A stretch of 64,000 nucleotides of DNA from Undibacterium sp. CCC3.4 (GCF_034347425.1 NZ_CP133779.1:1-64000), one strand, 5' to 3'; shown: positions 1 to 9,717, counted from the first letter of the stretch. Translations and numbers: made by a program. Notes: generated by a model not told the origin, from the sequence alone.

Positions 1-1031
1 CCATGATGGAATAAGGTCGCCGTCAAGGCTTGCGGGATCGTTGCCAGCGCCACGCCAGCCGGCATCGCCAACAAAAATGTCAGGCGCAAACCCCAGTCGA
101 GCAAAGCCGAATACTCGACGGTATCGCCATCGGCATTGGCTTTCGACAGACCGGGCAAGAGAATGGTGCCGAGTGCCACGCCCAGCAAGGCGGTCGGAAA
201 TTCCATCAAGCGGTCAGCACTGGCCAGCCAACTGGTACTCCCGGCCGCCATGTTCGAAGCTAAGCTGGTATTGATGAGGATGCTGATTTGCGAAGCCGAC
301 ACGGCGAGAATCGCCGGCAGCATATTGCGCAAGATGCGGCGCACGCCCGGGTCTTCCCATGCCGTACCGGGACGCCAACCTATGCGTGGCAACATGCCGA
401 TCTTGATCAGTGCCGGCACCTGTATCGCCAATTGCAATACCCCGCCGACAAACACGGCAATGGCCAGCGCATAAATCGGTTGCGCCAGATAGCGCGATAA
501 AAACAAGGAACCGGCAATCGAGCTGAGGTTATACACCACCGGTGTGAAGGCCGGTACTTTGAATTCGCGCCAAGTATTCAAAATCCCACCGGCCAGCGCC
601 ACCATGGACATGAAGCCGATGTAGGGGAACATGATGCGCGTCATCACCACGGTCGCATCGAACACGCCGGGCTGGGAAGTCAGGCCACTGGCGGCGAAAT
701 ACAAGATCAGCGGTGCGCCGATGATGCCTAGCACACAGGTCAACAGCAAGGCCCAAGTCAGCAAGGTGGCGACATGGTCGACCAATTGTTTGGTCGCGCG
801 CGCGCCCTGCTGGCTTTTGTATTCGGCTAAGATAGGCACAAAGGCTTGGGCAAACGCCCCTTCGGCGAACAGGCGGCGCAACAGATTCGGAATGCGAAAC
901 GCGATATTGAAGGCGTCGGTCAGCGCATTGGCACCGAATTGCGTGGTAATGAGCACATCGCGCGCCAGACCGGTGATACGCGAGAGCATGGTCATGCCGC
1001 TGATGGAAGCGAGGGTTTTTATTAAATTCAT
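1..1031 (-). CDS. murJ: Lipid II flippase MurJ (MviN), 5' part, runs off window
   Basis: Reading the minus strand from the ATG at 1031 gives about 343 residues without a stop, opening MNLIKTLASISGMTMLSRITG and containing the typical MurJ segment RDVLITTQFGANALTDAFNI. MurJ flips the lipid-linked peptidoglycan precursor across the inner membrane. The visible part is rich in hydrophobic segments, as expected for the MOP-superfamily fold (usually 14 membrane segments, about 510 residues), so roughly the last third lies left of base 1. The start overlaps nothing, and the next gene runs divergently from 1125. The identification rests on the N-terminal family signature and is strong. Confidence 0.93.
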   Translation of the reverse strand, partial: MNLIKTLASISGMTMLSRITGLARDVLITTQFGANALTDAFNIAFRIPNLLRRLFAEGAFAQAFVPILAEYKSQQGARATKQLVDHVATLLTWALLLTCVLGIIGAPLILYFAASGLTSQPGVFDATVVMTRIMFPYIGFMSMVALAGGILNTWREFKVPAFTPVVYNLSSIAGSLFLSRYLAQPIYALAIAVFVGGVLQLAIQVPALIKIGMLPRIGWRPGTAWEDPGVRRILRNMLPAILAVSASQISILINTSLASNMAAGSTSWLASADRLMEFPTALLGVALGTILLPGLSKANADGDTVEYSALLDWGLRLTFLLAMPAGVALATIPQALTATLFHH

Positions 1032-1124
1032 GGTGCCGCATTATATATCGTGCACCGCAATATCTTTCGAAACTGCGTGGATTTGCTACACTGGAGTCTG
1101 TCCATCACCTACTGGAGTTCATCG

Positions 1125-2195
1125 ATGTCGCGTTTTCAAGCTGCTTTGCGCTGCATACTGTTACTGGCCACGTTCTGTTGCAGTGCCGCCCGGGCTGCGG
1201 CACCCGTAACAACGCCGCTCGACGCCGCGGCACAAGCGCTGTTTCAATCAGGCTTTCAAGGTGCGGTGCTGGCCGCACGCGGCGAGCGCATCCTGCACCA
1301 GAGCGCCAGTAAGAACTTCGGCCCACTCACGCGCAGCTTCCGTTTCGCCTCTATTACCAAGCAAATGACCGCGATCATGCTGATGCAAGAAGTCGAGGCA
1401 GGTCATCTGCAACTCGATGCGCCGCTGTCAACTTGGTGGCCCGATTATCCGAATGTGGCCGCGCGTGCGATCACGCTGCGCCAATTCATGATGCATTATT
1501 CCGGCCTGGCTAATGACAATGCCGACCCCGGCTTTCACATGCAAAATGCCGGCAATGGTGACGACATGCAGAAATTTGCCACCGGCTTGTGCGCCGCTCC
1601 GCTCAAGAGCGTGCCCGGCAGCAGTTTCGATTACAATAATTGCGATTATCTGGTGCTCGGCGCTTTACTTGAACGCGTGACTGGTCAATCCTTCACCGAT
1701 TTACTCACACAGCGGATCTTCCAAGTGGCCGGCATGCGCCATGCCGGCTTGTACAGCGCCGCGCATGTCGACGATGCCAGCCATCTGCATGGCATCCTCG
1801 ATGGCAAACCCGAGCCGGCCGTGAATTTCGCCAGCTATGCGGCGGCCGGCGGCAGCTATGGCACGCTACAAGATTTGCTGGCCTTCGACCGCGCCTTCCT
1901 CAATGGCAAACTGCTGTCTTCCTCTGCCCGCACCGTGATGACCACGCCCAATGCTGTCGGTGGTGCGCTCGGAGTGTGGGTCTATCCTTTCCGCGCAGCC
2001 AATGCCGAGCAGCCTAGCGTGATCGTCGAACGTCAGGGTTGGATCGCCGGCGTGCGCATACTCAATCTCATCGATCTGCAGAGTGGAAATATTCTCATTC
2101 TGGTCAGCGCCGATGGCGACCTCGATCTGAGCCAAACCTGGGCCGAGCACGGGCCGGCTGCGCCCTTGCTCAAGGCTTTGTTGCTGAGCAAGTAA
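1125..2195 (+). CDS. Secreted serine hydrolase, beta-lactamase/DD-peptidase class C-like fold
   Basis: A 356-residue protein. The start at 1125 is chosen because a GGAG lies 8 bases upstream and the resulting N-terminus is a good signal peptide (MSRFQAALRC, a hydrophobic stretch, then an Ala-rich cleavage region near residue 25). The SxxK nucleophile motif is SITK near residues 76-79, followed by the HYSG segment and a YNN motif (the YxN equivalent). These are hallmarks of the class C beta-lactamase/serine hydrolase family (esterases, D-aminopeptidases, penicillin-binding-like proteins). The protein is probably periplasmic. Substrate cannot be told from sequence, and a resistance role is not implied. 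The gene stands alone and is divergent from murJ. Confidence 0.8.
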   Translation: MSRFQAALRCILLLATFCCSAARAAAPVTTPLDAAAQALFQSGFQGAVLAARGERILHQSASKNFGPLTRSFRFASITKQMTAIMLMQEVEAGHLQLDAPLSTWWPDYPNVAARAITLRQFMMHYSGLANDNADPGFHMQNAGNGDDMQKFATGLCAAPLKSVPGSSFDYNNCDYLVLGALLERVTGQSFTDLLTQRIFQVAGMRHAGLYSAAHVDDASHLHGILDGKPEPAVNFASYAAAGGSYGTLQDLLAFDRAFLNGKLLSSSARTVMTTPNAVGGALGVWVYPFRAANAEQPSVIVERQGWIAGVRILNLIDLQSGNILILVSADGDLDLSQTWAEHGPAAPLLKALLLSK

Positions 2196-2370
2196 GCGAA
2201 AAAACCTGCCAGCGTCCCGGATTTTGCCTACGGCGCGGTCGTTGCTTACTGTTTTGAACGCATACGATACAATAGATTCAGTAGCCTGTAAAAATGAGCT
2301 GACAGTAGTATGCTTGTTTTTTAAAACTCGCTAAGCTTGACGCTTGTTACAAATGATGAAAGGTAACACC

Positions 2371-2604
2371 ATGATTGATTACCATCCAATTATCACCATG
2401 GAGCCAGGAAAACGTTCCGGTAAGCCATGCATTCGAGGCCTGCGCATCACTGTGCAAGATGTTCTCGACTGGTTGGCCTCGGGCATGACTACCGAGGAAA
2501 TTTTGCTCGACTATCCGGAATTACAACGCGACGACGTACTCGCTTGTCTTGCCTATGCGGCAGGAAGGGAACGCCATGGTGCTATCTTCCAAATGACAGC
2601 ATGA
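2371..2604 (+). CDS. DUF433 family protein, antitoxin-like
   Basis: A 77-residue protein starting MIDYHPIITMEPGKRSGKPC, with an AAAGG ribosome site about 8 bases before the ATG at 2371. The body (IRGLRITVQDVLDWLASG, then EEILLDYPELQRDDV) is the characteristic DUF433 helix-turn-helix-like domain. DUF433 proteins are commonly encoded directly before DUF5615 PIN-like proteins and are presumed antitoxins. Here its stop overlaps the next start (ATGA), so the pair is translationally coupled. The toxin-antitoxin role is inference from this arrangement. Confidence 0.82.
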   Translation: MIDYHPIITMEPGKRSGKPCIRGLRITVQDVLDWLASGMTTEEILLDYPELQRDDVLACLAYAAGRERHGAIFQMTA

Positions 2605-2933
2605 AATTACTACTCGACGAGAATCTGTCATATCGCATTGTCGCATCGCTGCAAGGAAGCTATCCTGGCACGACGCATGTCAGGCTGACAGGCTTGGAAC
2701 GTGCCGATGACAAGGCGATTTGGCAGTTCGCCAAAGAAAACGATTATGTAATCGTCACCAAAGATGAAGATTTCCACGGTTTATCCGGGCTGATCGGCCA
2801 TCCTCCTCGAGTGGTAAGCCTATGCTTAGGCAACAGCTCAAACCAAGCCGTCGTCAATACCCTGCTCAATAATGCCGATACCATCATTGCTGCTTTTCTC
2901 GATCTGGACATTGGTTTTTTGGAAATCAGCTGA
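2601..2933 (+). CDS. DUF5615 PIN-like protein, presumed toxin partner
   Basis: A 110-residue protein, MKLLLDENLSYRIVASLQG at the N-terminus, with the acidic D-E pair of the PIN-like (Mut7-C related) fold and a later conserved segment VIVTKDEDFHGL. The family is DUF5615, putative ribonucleases paired with DUF433 proteins. It overlaps the preceding DUF433 gene by four bases, as expected for a two-gene module. Nuclease activity has not been shown for this protein. Only family membership and gene pairing support the role. Confidence 0.82.
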   Translation: MKLLLDENLSYRIVASLQGSYPGTTHVRLTGLERADDKAIWQFAKENDYVIVTKDEDFHGLSGLIGHPPRVVSLCLGNSSNQAVVNTLLNNADTIIAAFLDLDIGFLEIS

Positions 2934-3080
2934 CTTTTTTCACTTACCCGATCATACGCTCCCCTTGCGCTTGTCGGTTGGATCAGATACGGGCATGAGC
3001 AAGATCTGAACGCCGTCCGTATATGGCGATCGAACGAGCTGCACGAGAAGACCGCCTGTACACTATGCTGCAAGTGCCCC

Positions 3081-3569
3081 TCAAGCCATCCCCTCCGCCA
3101 TCAGACTCACCGCAATTTGATGCGTATCTTTCAGTGTTTGCAAGACGATGTTAGAGCGGATATCAAGCACGCCGGTGGTTTTATACAGGCGCTCGAGTAC
3201 GAAGCTGGAATAGTGTTTGAGATTTCTGGCGCGCACGCGCAGCAAATAATTGGCGTCACCGGTGATGATGTAGGAACCGATCACTTCCGGCCACTGCTGC
3301 AAGGCTTGCGAAAAATTTTCATGCCATTGCTCTACATCGCGCCGCATCGTCACCTGCACAAAGGCATCGACCTCAAGGCCAACCGCTGCCGCATCGATCA
3401 CTGCGCAGTAATGGTGAATAATGCCGCCCTCTTCAAGCATGCGCACGCGGCGCAGACAAGCGGAAGGTGAGAGGCACACGGTATCGGCTAATTCTTGATT
3501 GCTGATGCGGCCGTCGCTTTGTAAGCTATGCAGAATTTTTAAGTCGGTGGCGTCGAGTTGCATAGTCAT
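3081..3569 (-). CDS. kynR: Lrp/AsnC family regulator, probable kyn operon regulator
   Basis: A 162-residue protein with an N-terminal helix-turn-helix (DATDLKILHSLQSDGRISNQ, then a recognition helix around SPSACLRRVRML) and a C-terminal RAM ligand-binding domain (ending around the VLDIRSNIVLQTLKD segment). This is a standard Lrp/AsnC layout and size. The start at 3569 is preferred because an AGGA lies four bases upstream; 3563 is an alternative. It is transcribed divergently from kynBUA, as KynR is in other proteobacteria, where it responds to kynurenine. The name is inferred from position. Confidence 0.8.
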   Translation of the reverse strand: MTMQLDATDLKILHSLQSDGRISNQELADTVCLSPSACLRRVRMLEEGGIIHHYCAVIDAAAVGLEVDAFVQVTMRRDVEQWHENFSQALQQWPEVIGSYIITGDANYLLRVRARNLKHYSSFVLERLYKTTGVLDIRSNIVLQTLKDTHQIAVSLMAEGMA

Positions 3570-3746
3570 TTTTTCCTGAAGTGTGCGCTGCATCAAGTCA
3601 TTTTCAATTTATATTTTAAAATAATACTTATTCTTCGCAGTATATTCGAAATAAGGCAAAATTCACGCTGCAGTTTGCAAGAATTCTCCAAGCATTCCGG
3701 CATAAAATAAGGGTATTCCCTATTTACAAAGAGCGGAGCGTTTTTC
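3570..3746. promoter_or_regulatory. Divergent kynR-kynB promoter region with two palindromes
   Basis: This 177-base AT-rich stretch separates the divergent regulator and kynB. Two imperfect inverted repeats are visible: around 3643-3653 (TATTCGAAATA) and at 3705-3725, where AAATA(A)GGG pairs with CCCTATTT across a TATT loop. Either could be the Lrp-type operator. A TAAAAT at 3703-3708 is a possible -10 box for kynB, but no good -35 is seen at the right spacing. A GGAG about 9 bases before 3747 serves kynB. Confidence 0.45.
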
Positions 3747-4379
3747 ATGCAACAGCAAATCCTGTGGGACATCAGTCCGACGCTGCGGCTCGGCATGCCG
3801 GTCTGGCCTGGCGACAGCGCCTATACCAGTGAAACCACGTGGCAGATTGCTGATGGCTGTCCGGTCAAGGTCAGCAAGCTGAGTATGTCGACCCATACCG
3901 GCGCGCATTGCGATGCGCCTTCACATTACGATGCGCACGGCCGCGCCATCGATGAAGTCGCGCTGGACAGCTATCTCGGGCCCTGCCGCGTGATTCATTG
4001 CCTGGGCGTGAAACAAGTCGATATGGCACAGATTCTGCCATTTCTCGCGCAACTGCCGCCACGCGTTGTATTTCGCACCTATCAAACGGCGCCGCAAGCG
4101 CACTGGGATCCTGACTTTGCCAGCATCAGCCCGGCCGCCATCGATTTACTCGCCAGCCATGGTGTGCGCTTGGTTGGCATCGACACGCCCTCGCTCGATC
4201 CGCAAGAAGCCAAAGTACTGATGGCACATCAGCGGGTACAGGCACACGGCATGGCCATCCTCGAAGGAATAGTGCTCGATGAAGTCGCCGCCGGCGACTA
4301 TGAATTAATTTGTTTACCTTTAAAGCTAGCCGGCCTCGATGCCAGTCCGGTACGCGCCCTACTCAGGAGATTCGTATGA
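3747..4379 (+). CDS. kynB: Kynurenine formamidase (arylformamidase)
   Basis: A 210-residue enzyme that hydrolyses N-formylkynurenine to kynurenine and formate, the second step of tryptophan breakdown. The bacterial KynB metal-binding motif HxGxHxDxPxH is present as [13 protein letters not shown] starting at residue 50, and a DTPSLDP segment follows near residue 150. Length matches the cyclase-like KynB family. It is the first gene of the operon, and its stop overlaps the kynU start (ATGA). Confidence 0.96.
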   Translation: MQQQILWDISPTLRLGMPVWPGDSAYTSETTWQIADGCPVKVSKLSMSTHTGAHCDAPSHYDAHGRAIDEVALDSYLGPCRVIHCLGVKQVDMAQILPFLAQLPPRVVFRTYQTAPQAHWDPDFASISPAAIDLLASHGVRLVGIDTPSLDPQEAKVLMAHQRVQAHGMAILEGIVLDEVAAGDYELICLPLKLAGLDASPVRALLRRFV

Positions 4380-5626
4380 ACCCCATTTTGACCCGAGACG
4401 ATTGTGAGCAGCTCGATCGCGACGATGCGCTGGCCGCCTTGCGCAATGAATTTCTGTTACCACCAGAGGTGATTTATTTGGATGGCAATTCGCTCGGTGC
4501 CCGCCCGAAGGCGGCACTCGAACGCGCGCGCCAAGTCATCGCCGACGAATGGGGCCAAGATTTAATCAAGAGTTGGAACAGTGCCGGCTGGTTCGATCTG
4601 CCATCGACCTTGGGCGACCAACTCGCCCCCTTGATCGGTGCCGCCGCCGGTGAAGTGGTGGTGACCGATTCGACTTCGATCAATTTGTTCAAAGCCATCG
4701 CCGCTGCACTGCAGATGCAAGCCGCTGACAGCCGTCGCAAAACCATCATCACCGAGCGCAGCAATTTTCCTACCGATATTTACATGGCCGAAGGTTTGAC
4801 GCGCTGGTTAGATCGCGGTTACCGGCTGGTGCTGATCGACCAGCCGGAACAATTGGCCGAGGTGATCAATGAAGAAACGGCGCTGGTCATGCTGACCCAT
4901 GTTAATTATCGCAGCGGTTATCTGCACGACATGACGGCAGTGACTGCTCTGATTCACGCCCACGGTGCGCTGGCACTGTGGGATCTGGCGCATTCAGCCG
5001 GGGCCGTGCCAGTAACGCTCAATGCCGCCGCGGCCGATTTCGCGGTCGGTTGCACTTACAAGTACCTCAACGGCGGCCCCGGTGCACCTGCCTTTATCTG
5101 GGTACCCGCGCGCCATCAAGCGGCGTTTTCGCATCCGCTCTCGGGCTGGTGGGGGCATGCCAGCCCCTTCGCCATGGAAGCGGGCTTCACGCCGACGCCA
5201 GGGATTCGCCGCGCGCTCTGCGGCACCCAGCCTATGCTGTCGTTGGCCTTGGTCGGCTGTGGTTTGGATGTATTCGGCCACACCGATATGACGGCGATTC
5301 GGGCTAAATCGCTGGCACTGACCGACCTCTTCATCAACTTGGTCGAAGCACGCTGCGCCGCCCATGGGCTGGAACTGGTAACGCCGCGCGCGCATGCGCA
5401 ACGTGGCAGCCACGCCAGCTTCAAGCATCCGCATGCGTATGCGCTGATTCAGGCGCTGATAGGACGCGGCATCATCGGTGATTACCGTGAGCCAGCGGTG
5501 ATGCGCTTCGGTTTCACCCCCTTGTATCTGCGTTTCGTCGATGTCTGGGATGCGGTCGAAGGCTTGCGCGACATTCTCGATCATGCCGCCTACGATACCG
5601 ATTTGAAACGCAATGCAGTTACCTGA
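4376..5626 (+). CDS. kynU: Kynureninase
   Basis: A 416-residue PLP enzyme cleaving kynurenine to anthranilate and alanine. The PLP lysine is K229 in the family motif [13 protein letters not shown], and the preceding [10 protein letters not shown] carries the cofactor-binding aspartate. The start at 4376 follows a good AGGAGA site and overlaps the kynB stop. Size matches characterised bacterial kynureninases. With kynB and kynA it forms a complete tryptophan-to-anthranilate route in the cytoplasm. Confidence 0.97.
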   Translation: MNPILTRDDCEQLDRDDALAALRNEFLLPPEVIYLDGNSLGARPKAALERARQVIADEWGQDLIKSWNSAGWFDLPSTLGDQLAPLIGAAAGEVVVTDSTSINLFKAIAAALQMQAADSRRKTIITERSNFPTDIYMAEGLTRWLDRGYRLVLIDQPEQLAEVINEETALVMLTHVNYRSGYLHDMTAVTALIHAHGALALWDLAHSAGAVPVTLNAAAADFAVGCTYKYLNGGPGAPAFIWVPARHQAAFSHPLSGWWGHASPFAMEAGFTPTPGIRRALCGTQPMLSLALVGCGLDVFGHTDMTAIRAKSLALTDLFINLVEARCAAHGLELVTPRAHAQRGSHASFKHPHAYALIQALIGRGIIGDYREPAVMRFGFTPLYLRFVDVWDAVEGLRDILDHAAYDTDLKRNAVT

Positions 5627-5639
5627 GAAAGCACAGCAC

Positions 5640-6491
5640 ATGACCGATACGACTCCAACTGGAAAATGCCCGATGGCTTGGCATGGCGCGCAACTCGATT
5701 TTTCGACATCGATGAGCTATGGCGACTATCTCGGCCTCGACCAGATCCTGACGGCGCAGCATCCGCGTTCGCCGAATCATAATGAAATGCTGTTCATCAT
5801 CCAGCATCAAACCAGCGAATTATGGATCAAACTGATGCTGCACGAATTGCACGGCGTGCGCCGGCATATCCATGACAATGATTTGCCACCGGCTTTCAAA
5901 ATGCTCTCGCGCGTGGCGCGCATCATGGATCAATTGGTGCATGCCTGGGATGTGTTGGCGACCATGACACCGAGCGAATACACGGCGATCCGCCCCTACC
6001 TCGGGGCCTCGTCGGGTTTTCAATCGCATCAATATCGCGAACTGGAATTCTTATTGGGAAACAAGAATGCCACCATGATGGCAGTCCATGAAAGTCATCC
6101 CGGCAACTATGCCACGCTCGACGCGGCGCTGCGTACACCATCGATTTATGATGAAGCGATCGCCCTGATGGCGCGCCAAGGTTTTGCCATCGACAGCCAT
6201 TGTTTAGAACGCGATTGGGCGCAGCCGCTGGCCGCTAACGAATCCGTCAAAGCCGCCTGGCTACAGGTGTATCAAGCGCCGGAACAGCATTGGACGCTGT
6301 ATGAATTGGCGGAAAAACTGGTCGACATGGAAACCGCCTTTCGCATCTGGCGCTTCCGTCATGTCACCACGGTAGAACGTATCATCGGCTTTAAAACCGG
6401 TACCGGTGGCACGGCCGGCGTCAGCTATCTGCGCAAGATGCTCGACGTGGTGCTGTTTCCGGAACTGTTCTCGCTGCGCACCGCCCTATAA
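5640..6491 (+). CDS. kynA: Tryptophan 2,3-dioxygenase
   Basis: A 283-residue heme enzyme that opens the indole ring of L-tryptophan to N-formylkynurenine. Family signatures are [19 protein letters not shown] (heme-site His region), [20 protein letters not shown] and, near the C-terminus, [16 protein letters not shown]. The ATG at 5640 lies 13 bases after kynU, with a weak GAGAAAG upstream. Although this is the first enzyme of the pathway, it is the last gene of the operon, a common order in betaproteobacteria. Confidence 0.97.
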   Translation: MTDTTPTGKCPMAWHGAQLDFSTSMSYGDYLGLDQILTAQHPRSPNHNEMLFIIQHQTSELWIKLMLHELHGVRRHIHDNDLPPAFKMLSRVARIMDQLVHAWDVLATMTPSEYTAIRPYLGASSGFQSHQYRELEFLLGNKNATMMAVHESHPGNYATLDAALRTPSIYDEAIALMARQGFAIDSHCLERDWAQPLAANESVKAAWLQVYQAPEQHWTLYELAEKLVDMETAFRIWRFRHVTTVERIIGFKTGTGGTAGVSYLRKMLDVVLFPELFSLRTAL

Positions 6492-6527
6492 GCGGACACA
6501 AATAAGCGGACGCAAGCGAGACGGCGC

Positions 6528-7373
6528 TCAGGCTTCGGCCATGCGACGCAGCCGGTCTTGTTCATCAAGAATGGCTGATTCGATTTCCTCGAGCACAGCA
6601 TCGAGATCGACCGGTGTGGTATCGGCGGCCACTTGGCCGCTGAGCACCACATCGGGGTTCAGTTCGCCGGCAATATACAGACTCCAAATTTCCTTGCCAT
6701 ACTGGGTAGCTGTCAATTGCGGCGCAAATTGCCCGAAATAATTGGCCAAGTTAGTGACATCGCGTTCCAGCATGACGGCCGCTTCGGTATTGCTGGCCGC
6801 ATCAATTGCCTGCGGCAAATCGATGATGACCGGGCCTTCGCCATCCACCAAGATATTGAACTCGGACAAATCACCGTGGATCACCCCGGCGCACAGCATC
6901 AGCACCACTTGTTGCAGCAACTGAGCATGGTATTGCAACGCCATTTCCGGCGACAGTTCGACATCATTGAGACGCGGCGCGGCATGGCCATCGGCATCGG
7001 TCACCAAATCCATCAACAGTACCCCTTCGAAGCAGAGATACGGCGTCGGCACTTTGACACCGGCGGCGGCGAGCTTATAAAGCGCATCGACTTCGGCGTT
7101 CTGCCAGACTTCTTCTTGCATCTTGCGACCGTAACGACTGCCCTTTTCCATCGCACGCGCCTGCCGGCTGTTCTTGACCTTGCGTCCTTCCTGGTACGAG
7201 GCAGCCTGTTTGAAACTGCGCTGACTGGCTTCCTTATAAACTTTAGCGCAACGAATTTCTTCACCGCAGCGCACCACATACACGGTCGCTTCCTTACCGC
7301 TCATCAATTGACGCAAGACTTCATCGATCAATCCCTCTTCTACCAGAGGGGCGAGTCGTTTCGGTGTTTTCAT
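6528..7373 (-). CDS. RIO1-family atypical serine protein kinase
   Basis: A 281-residue protein. RIO kinase landmarks are visible: a glycine-poor nucleotide loop followed by GKEATVYVVRCGEEIRCAKV (invariant Lys), the catalytic loop HGDLSEFNILV and the metal-binding IIDLPQAID, which is DLPQ in RIO proteins where canonical kinases have DFG. Length is typical of bacterial RIO1 homologues. The start at 7373 is chosen because homology begins at MKTPKRLAPL; upstream residues in frame are low quality. It is preceded by a small gene in the same direction with a 13-base gap. Its substrate is unknown. Confidence 0.88.
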   Translation of the reverse strand: MKTPKRLAPLVEEGLIDEVLRQLMSGKEATVYVVRCGEEIRCAKVYKEASQRSFKQAASYQEGRKVKNSRQARAMEKGSRYGRKMQEEVWQNAEVDALYKLAAAGVKVPTPYLCFEGVLLMDLVTDADGHAAPRLNDVELSPEMALQYHAQLLQQVVLMLCAGVIHGDLSEFNILVDGEGPVIIDLPQAIDAASNTEAAVMLERDVTNLANYFGQFAPQLTATQYGKEIWSLYIAGELNPDVVLSGQVAADTTPVDLDAVLEEIESAILDEQDRLRRMAEA

Positions 7374-7386
7374 CGCATCCGGCCGC

Positions 7387-7632
7387 TTAAGGCTTGCGCG
7401 ACTTGCGCTGTGGCGCGACGTGAGCGCGCGATTTATTGCGCAGATCGTAAATTTTCTGGGCATCCTCTTGCGCGCGCTGTGGCGTGCGCATTTCCGGCAT
7501 ATCGTCATGCAGGGTAAAAAAATCGCCGGCTTGGGCGCGCATGACGTGTTTGATCGCATCTTCATCGGTGAGATCAAATTTTTCCGTCATCAGGGTTGTG
7601 ACTTCATCGAGATACGCTTCATAGGTCATCAT
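7387..7632 (-). CDS. Small conserved-looking protein upstream of RIO kinase
   Basis: An 81-residue protein, MMTYEAYLDEVTTLMTEKFD at the N-terminus, acidic in its first half and basic at the C-terminus (KSRAHVAPQRKSRKP). No domain is recognised. It has a plausible AAGGA ribosome site 9 bases upstream of 7632 and lies 13 bases before the RIO kinase, so co-transcription is likely. A role as partner or substrate of the kinase is only a guess from position. Confidence 0.65.
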   Translation of the reverse strand: MMTYEAYLDEVTTLMTEKFDLTDEDAIKHVMRAQAGDFFTLHDDMPEMRTPQRAQEDAQKIYDLRNKSRAHVAPQRKSRKP

Positions 7633-7881
7633 AGTGGCAGTTCCTTGCTATACGGCGCATGCTGCGCCGAAATAATTAATCACAATGCAGTGTGGCATAC
7701 TGAAAAAATCTCTTCACGCCACAGCAAAACATGCCATTGTACACGGCTGCGCCGACAGATCAGCATCTGCTGACCATGTTGTGCTGCGGAAAAGCATCGC
7801 ATTCTCAGCTACAATGCCGCTTCCCTTGCAACATGCCAGACCATTGCTCCGGCCTCAGCGTGCCGAAGATTTACAGGAAGA

Positions 7882-8709
7882 ATGACGATTATGATTATCC
7901 ACGAAGCCTTACGCGCCTATATCGACCCGCTGACTGAGCAAGAATTTGCCGCGCTCGAACGCAGCATCCTGACCGAAGGCTGTCGCGATGCCTTGGTATG
8001 TTGGGGCGAAGTGCTGATCGATGGTCATAACCGCTATGCAATCTGCCAACAGCATGCCCTGCCCTTCAAAATCGTACAAAACGAACAATTCGCGAATATC
8101 GAAGATGTCCAACTGTGGATGATAGACAATCACCTCGGTCGCCGCAGCGTTTCTGATTTTCAGCGCGGCATGTTGGCTATACGTAAAAAAGAAATCATCA
8201 CGGCGCGTTTACAATTGCAAGAATCGGCAGCAGCGGTCACGCTGTCAGAAAACGAGGTCGCGCAACCGATTATCAAAGCCACCCAAAGCCGCCAAGATAT
8301 CGCCCGTGCCGCCGGCATCACCAGCAATGCCGTGGTGCAAATAGAAAAAATTCAAAGGACTGCCGCGCCGGAGTTGGTGCGTGCGGTACGCAACGGTACT
8401 ATTTCCATCAGCGCCGCCGCCGCCGTGGCTTCCCTGCCCGAAGCCGAGCAAGTGGCAGCAGTCGCCGGCGGACGAAAAGAGTTACAGCAAGTCGCCAAGC
8501 AAATTCGCGATAAAGCACGCGCGCAAAAGAGCCCGACTGCCAGCGTGCCTGAGGCCGAGGCTGCGCCGACACAAACAACGACAGCTGGCGCGAGCGGGCA
8601 CAGCAGCCCGTGGCATGACCGCGTCAGCGAACTCGAAAGCGCCAACGCCGTATTACATGCCCGCATAGCCGAGCTGGAAGCCGCTTTGGAACTGGCCCGC
8701 GCCGCGTAA
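7882..8709 (+). CDS. ParB/RepB N-domain-like DNA-binding protein
   Basis: A 275-residue protein. Residues about 5-75 resemble a ParB N-terminal nuclease-like domain (PLTEQEFAALERSILTEGCR, then VLIDGHNRYAIC). Residues about 85-180 include a helix-turn-helix around SRQDIARAAGITSNAVVQIEK. After an Ala/Thr/Pro-rich linker, the C-terminal 30 residues form a short coiled coil (VSELESANAVLHARIAELEAA, shortened here to its pattern). The layout is typical of chromosomal or plasmid-derived 'replication/partition-related' proteins. No ParA or parS is adjacent, so a segregation role is unlikely. The start at 7882 has AGGA close upstream; 7891 is an alternative. Confidence 0.75.
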   Translation: MTIMIIHEALRAYIDPLTEQEFAALERSILTEGCRDALVCWGEVLIDGHNRYAICQQHALPFKIVQNEQFANIEDVQLWMIDNHLGRRSVSDFQRGMLAIRKKEIITARLQLQESAAAVTLSENEVAQPIIKATQSRQDIARAAGITSNAVVQIEKIQRTAAPELVRAVRNGTISISAAAAVASLPEAEQVAAVAGGRKELQQVAKQIRDKARAQKSPTASVPEAEAAPTQTTTAGASGHSSPWHDRVSELESANAVLHARIAELEAALELARAA

Positions 8710-8720
8710 ACGAACTCGCC

Positions 8721-9641
8721 ATGCAAACAGCCAAACCGAGTTTAGCGCGCCTGTTTCTGAATCGACCATCGACCGCCGAAGCGCTGCATCAAAAGCATTT
8801 GCAAGCACTGTCACAAGCCCGGCAGGGACGGCCCTTTCTGTTCGACGACGAGGGCTTGCGCATGCTGTATTTGAACCCGCAATGCATGCAAAGCGCGCTG
8901 TTGATCGATCAGCCCGAGCGCTTACTGTGCGCCTATTCGCGCGCGATGATGGCGTTTCTGCTGGCTTGCCCGGCCCCGCGCCATATCATACTGATCGGTT
9001 TGGGTGGTGGCTCTCTGGTCAAATACTGCTACCATCGTCTGCCAGACTGCCGCATCACGGCGATAGAAATCGATGCCGATGTGATCGCCTTGCGCGAGCA
9101 ATGCCAGATTCCGCCCGATGACGAGCGGCTGCAGATCATTCATGCCGATGGCCGAGCCTGGTTGGCAGCCAATACCGACCAAGCCGATGTGATTTTGCTC
9201 GATGCCTATGACCAACAAGGTCTGGTTGCCGAACTCAATACCGCCGAATTTTACGCCTCGTGTCATCGCAATTTGCATGCCGACGGCGTGCTGGTGGCCA
9301 ATGTCTGGGGCAAACCATCGACGCTGGCACCGATGCTGGCGCGACTACACACAGCGCTGGCGCGAACTGTGCATTTTTTCAAGTCTGCCGACAGCTATAA
9401 CCTGCTGGTTTTCGCCACCCCCACCCCTTACATCAGCGCCCCATCGGCAGCACTGTGCGCCGCCCACCCGACACTGGGATTAGCGGAGCTGGCGCAAGAC
9501 TGGCCGCTGCCACTTGATAACTATGAAGCAGCGAGCTTGCAGCGCTTGCGCAGTATTTTGGTAGCTGACGAAAATGTCCCGAATGACTATGCAGCGTGGA
9601 AGAAGCAAATTCTGAAAAAATTGGCTGACGTGCCGCTGTGA
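8721..9641 (+). CDS. Spermidine synthase-like methyltransferase-fold protein
   Basis: A 306-residue protein with a Rossmann methyltransferase core: the glycine loop GLGGGSLVKYCY, the acidic strand end AIEIDADVI and the later motif VILLDAYDQQGL. This is the polyamine-synthase family fold. The family contains many members that are not spermidine synthases, and the catalytic gatekeeping residues cannot be checked without alignment. It starts 11 bases after the ParB-like gene and is probably co-transcribed. Confidence 0.78.
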   Translation: MQTAKPSLARLFLNRPSTAEALHQKHLQALSQARQGRPFLFDDEGLRMLYLNPQCMQSALLIDQPERLLCAYSRAMMAFLLACPAPRHIILIGLGGGSLVKYCYHRLPDCRITAIEIDADVIALREQCQIPPDDERLQIIHADGRAWLAANTDQADVILLDAYDQQGLVAELNTAEFYASCHRNLHADGVLVANVWGKPSTLAPMLARLHTALARTVHFFKSADSYNLLVFATPTPYISAPSAALCAAHPTLGLAELAQDWPLPLDNYEAASLQRLRSILVADENVPNDYAAWKKQILKKLADVPL

Positions 9642-9717
9642 CCGGGCTCATTGGCAATGCTGATGAATCCGCTTGTCTGCGGCCATCCAGCGCCATACGC
9701 AGCGCCAGTCCAGCCTG

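Noticed and set aside
529..1041. Open frame of 170 codons on the minus strand
   Set aside because: It is a shadow of murJ, whose true frame on the same strand starts at 1031 and runs through base 1.
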